Below, in pieces: positions 1 through 6,829 of a stretch of 64,000 nt of DNA. A program made the translations under genes and the position numbers. Numbering within the stretch: the first letter of the stretch is position 1; every line of letters begins with the position of its first letter. Where the stretch lies: the NCBI GenBank assembly GCA_963845495.1, contig CAWJTH010000132.1, positions 1 through 64,000 of the forward strand, written 5' to 3'. Origin of the DNA: JAZKFT01 sp963845495. GTDB taxonomy: Bacteria > Bacteroidota > Bacteroidia > Chitinophagales > Chitinophagaceae. The notes under the pieces are model-generated. The model worked only from the letters and a program-made list of their open reading frames with translations. It was not told the DNA's origin and did not search any database.

Positions 1-909
1 GGTATTTCAACTGCCGATAGGGCTAAAACCGTTCAGGCATTAATCGACCCAACTATAAGGCCCGAAGAACTGGGGCGCCCAGGTCATATTTTTCCGCTAA
101 GGGCACGCACAGGTGGCGTCCTTCGCCGTACAGGTCATACAGAGGCTACAATCGACTTAGCTCGTTTGGCAGGTTTTGAGCCGGCTGGCGTTTTGGTTGA
201 AATTATGAATGACGACGGCACAATGGCTCGTTTACCAGAATTGGAAGTGATTGCTAAAACACACGATTTAAAAATTGTTTCCATCAAAGATTTGGTTGAA
301 TATCGCCTAAAACAAGATTCATTGATTGAAGAAGTGGTACGGGTGGACATGCCTACCAAAAACGGCCATTTTAAATTGGTTGCTTTTAAAGACAAAACAA
401 ATGGCTTTGAGCATTTGGCCATGGTAAAAGGCGAATGGAAAGAAAATGAACCGGTGCTTACGCGTGTGCATAGCAGCTGTTTTACTGGCGATATTTTAGG
501 AAGCTTACGTTGCGATTGTGGCGATCAGTTGGCTAAAGCCATGCAATTGGTTGAAGCTGAAGGGAAAGGGGTGATTTTATATATGAACCAAGAAGGCCGA
601 GGCATTGGGTTGATGAATAAATTGAGAGCGTATAAATTGCAAGAAGAAGGGATGGATACTTTAGAAGCAAACTTGCATTTGGGCTTGCCTGGCGATGCCC
701 GTGATTATGGAGTTGGGGCGCAAATTTTGCGGCATTTGGGCGTAACAAAACTGCGGTTAATGAGCAACAATCCCAAAAAGAGGGTGGCATTAACGGGTTA
801 TGGATTAGAAATTGTTGAAACTGTTCCTTTGGAAACGGCCATTAATCCCCACAATGAAAAGTACCTAAATACCAAAAGAGATAAAATGGGCCATGAATTG
901 ATGGCATAG
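1..909 (+). CDS. ribBA: Bifunctional 3,4-dihydroxy-2-butanone-4-phosphate synthase / GTP cyclohydrolase II, 5' end outside window
   Basis: Riboflavin biosynthesis enzyme: the RibB half makes the four-carbon unit from ribulose-5-phosphate and the RibA half opens the imidazole ring of GTP. The frame is open from base 1 and begins inside RibB with GISTADRAKTV, so roughly 100 N-terminal residues are missing by comparison with the usual length of about 400. The RibA half shows the zinc cysteines in SSCFTGDILGSLRCDCGDQL, the NQEGRGIGL motif and the DYGVGAQIL segment. The C-terminus is complete (stop TAG) and is followed by a clear terminator, so this is the last gene of its transcript. Both catalytic halves look intact where visible. 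Confidence 0.95.
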   Translation, partial: GISTADRAKTVQALIDPTIRPEELGRPGHIFPLRARTGGVLRRTGHTEATIDLARLAGFEPAGVLVEIMNDDGTMARLPELEVIAKTHDLKIVSIKDLVEYRLKQDSLIEEVVRVDMPTKNGHFKLVAFKDKTNGFEHLAMVKGEWKENEPVLTRVHSSCFTGDILGSLRCDCGDQLAKAMQLVEAEGKGVILYMNQEGRGIGLMNKLRAYKLQEEGMDTLEANLHLGLPGDARDYGVGAQILRHLGVTKLRLMSNNPKKRVALTGYGLEIVETVPLETAINPHNEKYLNTKRDKMGHELMA

Positions 910-948
910 TTAGTTACGAATGTAGAATGTAGAATTACGAGATAAAAA

Positions 949-982
949 AATCCTAGCCTATGATAAGGTTGGGATTTTTATT
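949..982 (+). terminator. Rho-independent terminator of ribBA
   Basis: Stem AATCCTAGCC / GGTTGGGATT with an 8-nt loop, then a T-rich tail. The two imperfect pairs are G-U wobbles when read on the plus strand, so the hairpin fits plus-strand RNA, 40 bases after the ribBA stop. Confidence 0.75.
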
Positions 983-984
983 TA

Positions 985-1022
985 TAGGATGGATTAATAC
1001 TTTTAGGATGGATTAATACTTT
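985..1022. repeat. 19-bp direct tandem duplication
   Basis: Two exact adjacent copies of TAGGATGGATTAATACTTT between the ribBA and cspA terminators. No gene or regulatory role is evident. Confidence 0.8.
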
Positions 1023-1070
1023 CTGTTCCACTAAATCTATTTAAGCCCTATTAATCCAAGTTCATAAATA

Positions 1071-1097
1071 AAAAAAAGCCATCCCAAAAGGGACGGC
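1071..1097 (-). terminator. Rho-independent terminator of the cold-shock gene
   Basis: Hairpin GCCGTCCC / GGGATGGC on the minus strand (with one G-U wobble that only pairs on that strand), loop TTTT, followed by seven T. It lies about 30 bases after the cspA stop codon. Confidence 0.8.
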
Positions 1098-1127
1098 CTG
1101 TAAACTTTTGTTCGTAACTAATCAATA

Positions 1128-1331
1128 TTAATCGATGCGTTTAACGTTCACGGCGTTCATGCCTTTTTTGCCATTTTGCAAATCGAACTCAACCCTGTCA
1201 TTTTGTTGGATTTCGTCGATCAGGCCAGTGGCATGTACAAATGTTTCAGATTTTCCATCATCATGCTTAATGAATCCGAAACCTTTGTCGGAATTAAAGA
1301 ACTTTACAGTTCCTGTTGTTTTGTTGTCCAT
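1128..1331 (-). CDS. Cold-shock domain protein (CspA family)
   Basis: A 67-residue single-domain RNA/DNA-binding protein acting as an RNA chaperone in the cytoplasm. It is essentially one OB-fold cold-shock domain: RNP1 is KGFGFIKH (about residues 16-23) and RNP2 is FVHATGL (about 31-37). The length equals that of typical bacterial CspA. It is monocistronic: it has its own terminator downstream and a Bacteroidota -7 element about 20 bases upstream of the ATG. Family assignment is secure; whether it is cold-induced, growth-phase controlled or constitutive cannot be told from the sequence. Confidence 0.95.
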   Translation of the reverse strand: MDNKTTGTVKFFNSDKGFGFIKHDDGKSETFVHATGLIDEIQQNDRVEFDLQNGKKGMNAVNVKRID

Positions 1332-1351
1332 TGTATTGTTTTATTAAAATG

Positions 1352-1359
1352 CAAATATA
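1352..1359 (-). promoter_or_regulatory. Bacteroidota -7 element for the cold-shock gene
   Basis: TATATTTG on the minus strand matches the TAnnTTTG consensus used by the Bacteroidota primary sigma factor and lies 20 bases upstream of the start codon. A clear -33 TTG at the right distance was not found, so the call rests on the -7 box only. Confidence 0.45.
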
Positions 1360-1546
1360 CATCTTTTTACATAAGGGGATGTTATTTTATTCTGATAAAA
1401 ATATATTGTATAACGTTATATGTTTTCAAAAACGGCATCATCAAAGTAATTTTTTTCGTTTACAAAAAAAATAAGCATTTATCAAATATCTTTTCTTTAT
1501 TTGGGGTGTTAAAAGCGTAATTATTTAGTAATTTAAAATTCAAACA

Positions 1547-4096
1547 ATGACACCAGATGCTGGCAACCTCAAATTTAAAATGGCCGCAGATTATGTAAAC
1601 CTCACCAACCGCCATGTTTTCTTAACTGGTCGTGCCGGAACCGGCAAAACTACCTTTTTAAAATATATTAAAGAAAATACGCATAAGCAGGCAGCTATTG
1701 TAGCGCCAACAGGCGTTGCTGCTATAAATGCGGGTGGCGTTACCATGCATTCGTTTTTTCAATTACCTTTTTCGCCCTACATACCTGCTGGAAAACGAGG
1801 TTTTTCTCCCGGTGGGGAATTATCAACCGACAAGCATAGTTTGCTTGCCAAGCTTCGTTTCAATAAAGAAAAGTTGGACTTGGTACGTAGTTTAGAACTG
1901 TTGATTATTGATGAAATAAGCATGGTTAGGGCCGATACATTGGATGCTATCGACACTATTTTACGGTTTGTTCGCCGCAATACACAAGAAGCTTTTGGTG
2001 GCGTACAAGTTTTGTTTATCGGCGATATGTATCAATTGCCGCCAGTGGTACCAAATGAAGAGTGGACGTTGTTGAGCGAATATTATAACAGCCCTTTTTT
2101 CTTTGATAGTCAAGTGTTACAAGAAGAAGCTCCGCTTTATATTGAACTGGATAAAATTTATCGCCAAAACGAACAAGATTTTATAGATGTTTTGAATAAA
2201 GTACGTAATAACCGACTGGACGATGACGGTGTAGAAATGTTGGAAAGCCGCTATCTGCCTAATTTTCAACCAAGTATCGATGAAAAATATATTCGGTTAA
2301 CCACGCACAACCGTATGGCAGACGAAACAAACAACACCCAACTAAATAAATTACTTGGTCCGCTCGAAAAATTCAAAGCAGAAATAAAAGGTGAATTCGG
2401 GGAAAAAAGTTATCCGGCAGAAGAAAATTTGCATTTAAAAATAGGAGCGCAGGTCATGTTTATTAAAAACGACATGGAAAAAATCCGTCGTTATTTTAAT
2501 GGTAAAATTGGCGTTGTAAGTAAAATAGACAAGGATAATATATATGTGCAATGCGATGACCAAGAAGTAAAAGTAAAAAAGGAAAAATGGCAAAACCTGC
2601 AATATTCCGTGAACCGCGATAAGCAAGAAGTTGAAGAAAAAGAGATTGGTTCGTTTACGCAATATCCATTGCGTTTGGCTTGGGCTATTACCATCCATAA
2701 AAGCCAAGGATTAACATTTGAAAAAGCTATAATCGATGCTGGATCTGCATTTGCGCCTGGCCAAGTGTATGTGGCACTTAGCCGCTGCACATCGTTGCAA
2801 GGTATGGTTTTGCATAGCAAAATAAATCCGCATAGCGTTTTTACCGACCCAAGGATTGTGGAATTTGCCCGAAAAAAGGCAAACGACAATGTGTTGCAAT
2901 CACAATTAGACGGTTCAAAAAAAGCATATCAATGCAATTTATTACAGTCGTTGTTCGATTTTTCTGATCTTGAAAAAGCCGCTAAAAAAGTAGAACAAAC
3001 TTTAATGGATCATACCGTTTCTTTTAACGGGGAAGCTTTGCCGTGGGCCGCTAATTTGTTGGCACATATCGTTTCACTCAAATCAGTAGCAGACAGGTTT
3101 AGGCCAGTTTTGCAGGTTTATTTGCAAGAAGATGTTTTGCCGGAAGACAACGAGGAATTGAATAAAAGGCTAAAAGGTGCCTCTGTTCATTTTAATGAGA
3201 GAATTGGGCCTTACATTGTCGATAACATCTTAAACTATCCCGCCATAACCGATAGCACTGTTTATGCCGTGGCTCTCGACGAAGCTTTACTTGAACTTTT
3301 TGGTTTAGCAAAAGAACTGCAAGGATTGATGGATAGTTGCAGGGATGGTTTTCATATCGAACTGTTTACGCAAGCTAAAGCACAATTGCAAATTGCAAAA
3401 CTATCGCTGCGGTTACGGTCGTCTTATGCAGGTGCAGCAAGCAATAATTCGTATAAAAATAATAGCCCGCACCCAATTTTATACAAACAGTTAAAGCAGT
3501 TGAGGGATGCGATTGCGAATGAAAAAAATCAGCCTATTTATTTAGTGGCATCAAGTTCCACCTTGGATGAATTATCGAGGTATTTGCCGCATGATTTAAC
3601 CGAACTGGCCAAAATAACCGGTTTCGGGCCAGTAAAAACAAAACAATTTGGCCAAGATTTCATAGATATTATTATCGCTTATTCTAAATTAAATAACCTT
3701 ACCAGCCAAATCGACCAAAAAGAAAAAGATCCAAAACGGGTTAGAACAGACAGCAATGGAATCCCTAAAATTGATACCAAGCAAGAAAGTTTAAGGCTTT
3801 TTAAAGAAGGAAAATCCATCCAACAAATTGCCACCGAACGAAATTTAACGGTAGGCACGATCGAAACGCACTTGTCACATTTTATTCCGACCGGAGAAGT
3901 AGTAGTGTTTGATTTAATGCTGGTAGAACAGGTAGATTTGGTTGCCAAAACCATACATGAAAACCCCAATGCAAGCAATAGTGAACTGAAAGAATTGTTG
4001 CCGCCCGAAATTGGTTACAATCATTTACGTATAGTTAATTCGTATATGATGCTGAACGATGCAAGGGAACAATCAGAAAATATAAAACCATCATAA
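1547..4096 (+). CDS. PIF1/RecD-like DNA helicase with HRDC domain and C-terminal helix-turn-helix
   Basis: An 849-residue superfamily 1 helicase. Walker A is GRAGTGKTT (residues 28-36), Walker B LLIIDEISM (about 117-125), followed by GDMYQLPPV (about 158) and AITIHKSQGLTFEKAIID (about 381, motifs V-VI region) with VALSRC. A C-terminal HRDC domain (about 645-720, ends near TGFGPVKTKQFGQDFIDII) and a helix-turn-helix (SIQQIATERNLTVGTIETHL) follow, an arrangement known from Bacteroidota PIF1-like helicases. HRDC and HTH suggest binding of structured nucleic acid, inferred role in repair or replication restart. The prmA gene starts 12 bases after its stop, so the two are probably co-transcribed. 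Confidence 0.9.
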   Translation: MTPDAGNLKFKMAADYVNLTNRHVFLTGRAGTGKTTFLKYIKENTHKQAAIVAPTGVAAINAGGVTMHSFFQLPFSPYIPAGKRGFSPGGELSTDKHSLLAKLRFNKEKLDLVRSLELLIIDEISMVRADTLDAIDTILRFVRRNTQEAFGGVQVLFIGDMYQLPPVVPNEEWTLLSEYYNSPFFFDSQVLQEEAPLYIELDKIYRQNEQDFIDVLNKVRNNRLDDDGVEMLESRYLPNFQPSIDEKYIRLTTHNRMADETNNTQLNKLLGPLEKFKAEIKGEFGEKSYPAEENLHLKIGAQVMFIKNDMEKIRRYFNGKIGVVSKIDKDNIYVQCDDQEVKVKKEKWQNLQYSVNRDKQEVEEKEIGSFTQYPLRLAWAITIHKSQGLTFEKAIIDAGSAFAPGQVYVALSRCTSLQGMVLHSKINPHSVFTDPRIVEFARKKANDNVLQSQLDGSKKAYQCNLLQSLFDFSDLEKAAKKVEQTLMDHTVSFNGEALPWAANLLAHIVSLKSVADRFRPVLQVYLQEDVLPEDNEELNKRLKGASVHFNERIGPYIVDNILNYPAITDSTVYAVALDEALLELFGLAKELQGLMDSCRDGFHIELFTQAKAQLQIAKLSLRLRSSYAGAASNNSYKNNSPHPILYKQLKQLRDAIANEKNQPIYLVASSSTLDELSRYLPHDLTELAKITGFGPVKTKQFGQDFIDIIIAYSKLNNLTSQIDQKEKDPKRVRTDSNGIPKIDTKQESLRLFKEGKSIQQIATERNLTVGTIETHLSHFIPTGEVVVFDLMLVEQVDLVAKTIHENPNASNSELKELLPPEIGYNHLRIVNSYMMLNDAREQSENIKPS

Positions 4097-4108
4097 ACAT
4101 TATTTTAT

Positions 4109-4930
4109 TTGAAACATTATATTTCGTACACCATTTCCGAACCTTCATCTGAAGCGCAGGAAATTTTAGTGGCCATGTTGGAAGGCTTTAATTTTGATGG
4201 TTTTGAGCAAACGGATATTGTGTTGATAGCTAATGCGTTAGAAGGTACAATCGATGAGAGGGAAGTTGAGCGTTTTTTACGGGAGCGAAACGCAGTTTTT
4301 TCAAAAGAAAGGTTGCCCGAAGAAAATTGGAACAACAAATGGGAATCTGATTTTCATCCCATTGTAATTGATGATTTTGTGGCAGTGCGTGCAAATTTTC
4401 ATGAACCAATTAAAAGCGTGAAGCATGAAATTGTTATTACTCCCAAAATGAGCTTTGGCACAGGGCACCACGCCACCACTTGGATGATGATGAAAGCGAT
4501 GGAACAAATTGATTTTGCCGATAAAACAGTTATTGACTTTGGAACCGGTACCGGCATTTTGGCTATTTTGGCGGAAAAGATGGGAAGCAAAAAAATTATA
4601 GCTTTAGATTATGACGAATGGTGCATCAATAATTCAGAAGAAAACAAAGCCGCTAATCACTGCAAATACATCAATCTGTATTTAGCAAATGATTTGGCGG
4701 CATTTGAACCGGTTGACATCTTATTGGCCAACATCAACCGCCATATTTTACTGGAACACTTAACAAGTATTGCCGAACATGTAAAAGAAAATGGAGTGCT
4801 TTTGTTAAGTGGTATTTTGGTTACCGACAAAGAAGAAATGGTAGCAGCTTGCCAAAAATTAGGTTTTGAAAATGTTGTATTTTTTGAAAAAAATACATGG
4901 GAGTGTATTTTCCTCAAAAAGGTTGCATGA
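4109..4930 (+). CDS. prmA: Ribosomal protein L11 methyltransferase
   Basis: SAM-dependent methyltransferase that trimethylates ribosomal protein L11. The SAM motif is IDFGTGTGILAIL (about residue 143), preceded by the PrmA-typical MSFGTGHHATT, and the catalytic loop reads LANINRHILLEH. Length 273 is normal. The start is TTG: the frame is the same as that of the helicase, whose own TAA lies five codons upstream, and the next ATG would remove about 20 conserved residues, so the TTG at 4109 is the only sensible start. The helicase gene ends 12 bases upstream, suggesting one transcript. Confidence 0.93.
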   Translation: MKHYISYTISEPSSEAQEILVAMLEGFNFDGFEQTDIVLIANALEGTIDEREVERFLRERNAVFSKERLPEENWNNKWESDFHPIVIDDFVAVRANFHEPIKSVKHEIVITPKMSFGTGHHATTWMMMKAMEQIDFADKTVIDFGTGTGILAILAEKMGSKKIIALDYDEWCINNSEENKAANHCKYINLYLANDLAAFEPVDILLANINRHILLEHLTSIAEHVKENGVLLLSGILVTDKEEMVAACQKLGFENVVFFEKNTWECIFLKKVA

Positions 4931-4967
4931 AGCCTACATTATTTTTTTAAATCAGTTACTTTTTTGT

Positions 4968-4975
4968 TATATTTG
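4968..4975 (+). promoter_or_regulatory. Possible -7 element for plsY
   Basis: TATATTTG fits TAnnTTTG and lies 63 bases before the plsY start in the gap after prmA. No convincing -33 TTG was found. Confidence 0.4.
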
Positions 4976-5038
4976 TCTTTCACACCTAGATTTACGATTT
5001 GATACTATCTTGTAGCAGATAATTTTTTAACCTAGGCA

Positions 5039-5692
5039 ATGGCTCAAATCATCCTTATTCTAATTGCTTATTTATTAGGCTCGGTTCCTACGGCGGTATG
5101 GGTAAGCAGGTACTTTTTTGGTATCGATATTCGCGATTATGGTAGCGGAAATGCTGGTGCAACAAATACTTTTAGGGTATTAGGCACAAAGTGGGGCATT
5201 TTTGTAATGGCCGTTGATATATTAAAAGGTGTGATGGCCGGTTTGCTTTTTTTATTATTGCCAACGCAATATTTGGGTGCCGACCACGAATTACAGCGTA
5301 CCAATTTTCAAATTTGTTTAGGTATGGCAGCTGTGGTAGGCCATATATTTCCGATATGGGCCAATTTTAAAGGTGGCAAAGGTGTGGCTACTGTTTTTGG
5401 GATGGTATTGGCCATCCAACCGCTAGTTGCAGTTTTTTGCGTAGCCATTTTTATTGTGGTACTGTACTTGACCCGTTTTGTATCGCTAAGTTCTATGTTG
5501 GCTGGCATTGCTTTTCCTATTTTTATTTTGCTAATCTATCATGAGCATGTTCCACTTTACCGCGTTTTTGCCATAGCGGTTGCTTTGTTGATTGTTTTCA
5601 CCCACCAAAAAAATATCAATCGATTGTTGAGTGGTAATGAAAGCAAAGCCCGTATCCTTAAATATCGTGATCGCCGTAGAAAGCGTAATTAA
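5039..5692 (+). CDS. plsY: Acyl-phosphate:glycerol-3-phosphate acyltransferase
   Basis: Inner-membrane enzyme that transfers the acyl group from acyl phosphate to glycerol-3-phosphate, giving lysophosphatidic acid, the first step of phospholipid synthesis. The 217-residue protein has several hydrophobic helices and the family motifs: GSGNAGATN (about residue 37), KGGKGVAT (about 112) and a conserved C-terminal NINRLLSGNESK. Length fits the family. It follows prmA by 108 bases with its own likely promoter. Confidence 0.95.
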   Translation: MAQIILILIAYLLGSVPTAVWVSRYFFGIDIRDYGSGNAGATNTFRVLGTKWGIFVMAVDILKGVMAGLLFLLLPTQYLGADHELQRTNFQICLGMAAVVGHIFPIWANFKGGKGVATVFGMVLAIQPLVAVFCVAIFIVVLYLTRFVSLSSMLAGIAFPIFILLIYHEHVPLYRVFAIAVALLIVFTHQKNINRLLSGNESKARILKYRDRRRKRN

Positions 5693-6056
5693 CATATGTT
5701 TGTTAACTAAACGGCACTTTTGTTGTTAACCTTTTGAAGAGATCTTGTTTCTAGCTGATCACTTCATTCACATAAATTTGCTCAATTCAACCTTTTGCTG
5801 GCTATATAAAAAGAAGTGTTTTATTTTATTTTTTCAATTGTTTATTGGCTTGTAACCGCAGCATTAACGCCGTAACCGAGAAAAGCCAAGCGTTTTATTA
5901 GTATTTTAAAGATGATATGCAATTATGGTATTAACCCAATAATGCCCTAAGTAATGGCGTATTACAAATTAGCATTGCTATTTTTTACATTTTAACTGAT
6001 TTTTGTACATTTTATCCCCCAAATCGAAAATTTTCTAAAAATAATTACTTTTTCTT
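5693..6056. other. Gene-free stretch, nothing recognised
   Basis: About 360 AT-rich bases between plsY and the next gene. I see no open reading frame with protein-like composition, no strong hairpin with a T tract and no tRNA. Only the promoter directly downstream (6057-6088) can be supported. Confidence 0.5.
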
Positions 6057-6088
6057 TTGGTTATTCTAATATATTTTGATTAATTTTG
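6057..6088 (+). promoter_or_regulatory. Bacteroidota promoter of the DUF3052-like gene
   Basis: TTG at 6057-6059 and TAATTTTG at 6081-6088, separated by 21 bases, close to the TTG-N19/20-TAnnTTTG pattern. The start codon lies 33 bases downstream. Confidence 0.55.
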
Positions 6089-6121
6089 CAAACCAAATTT
6101 CAGTAAATTTTATATAAGAGT

Positions 6122-6571
6122 ATGTCGCAACCAAGTATCACGGAAAAGTTGCTCCTGAAAGACGAGAAGAATCTATTGATTCAAGGCTTGCCTTCTTCTA
6201 TCGAAAAGCAATTTGCTAAGTTATCTTTTGCAAAGAATGTGACACCACTTTTGAAAACCAGAAAGATTGAATGGGCGTTGATTTTTGCCGTAAACGAAAA
6301 TCAATTGAACAACATCTTGAAGGAAGTGATGCCTGCAATGCACAGCGAAAGCAAACTTTGGATTGCTTACCCAAAAACAGCTTCAAAAATTGCGAGTGAC
6401 CTTAACAGGGATTGCAGTTGGAGAGCATTAACGGGTAATGGTTATGAAGGTGCTGGAGAAGTAGCTTTAGATCACGTTTGGAGTGCACTTTGGTTTAAAA
6501 AATCAGAAACAACAGTGCTTGAACCGGTTGTTAAAACACCCCGTAAAATAGGGAAGGCAGAACCGGTTTAA
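6122..6571 (+). CDS. DUF3052-like protein of unknown function
   Basis: A 149-residue soluble protein. The middle and end resemble the DUF3052 pattern: a hydrophobic strand (WALIFAVNE), then KLWIAYPKTASKIASDLNR, then VALDHVWSALWFKK, which corresponds to the family's LWVSWPKK and VDEVWSGLKL stretches. No signal peptide, membrane segment or catalytic motif is visible. It stands alone between its own promoter and a terminator. Function is not known for the family; the family call is from pattern memory, not from a search. Confidence 0.65.
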   Translation: MSQPSITEKLLLKDEKNLLIQGLPSSIEKQFAKLSFAKNVTPLLKTRKIEWALIFAVNENQLNNILKEVMPAMHSESKLWIAYPKTASKIASDLNRDCSWRALTGNGYEGAGEVALDHVWSALWFKKSETTVLEPVVKTPRKIGKAEPV

Positions 6572-6600
6572 ATGGTGAAAACCGATTGTTACAATCTTTA

Positions 6601-6632
6601 AAAAAAGCTGCTCCCACAAGGGCAGCTTTTTT
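6601..6632 (+). terminator. Rho-independent terminator
   Basis: AAAAAAGCTG...CAGCTTTTTT with an inner CCC/GGG pairing, starting 29 bases after the stop of the DUF3052-like gene. The A and T runs on both sides would also let it work in reverse. Confidence 0.8.
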
Positions 6633-6638
6633 GTTACC

Positions 6639-6763
6639 ACCCTGACAGGGCTTGTATTTTCGCCCTGTCAGGGTTTGCAAGAAGTACAAAGCAATTTGAT
6701 GGGCACTTTTTTAGCGAAGTCCTAAAAACCCTGATGGGGCGAAAATACAAGCCCTGTCAGGGT
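6639..6763. repeat. Two inverted copies of the ACCCTGACAGGGC palindromic repeat
   Basis: Copy one (6639-6674) is ACCCTGACAGGGC, a 10-base spacer TTGTATTTTC and GCCCTGTCAGGGT; it is itself a hairpin. Copy two (6728-6763) is nearly the reverse complement, with spacer GAAAATACAA and two changes in its first arm. The pair can also fold into one long hairpin with a 53-base loop. A third copy is at 62919-62954. This looks like a dispersed REP-type palindrome; no transposase is nearby. Confidence 0.8.
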
Positions 6764-6829
6764 GGCAACCAAATTTCACACGAAACACATATTAAAACCA
6801 ACTAATTTTAATGCCTATTAAAATAATTT

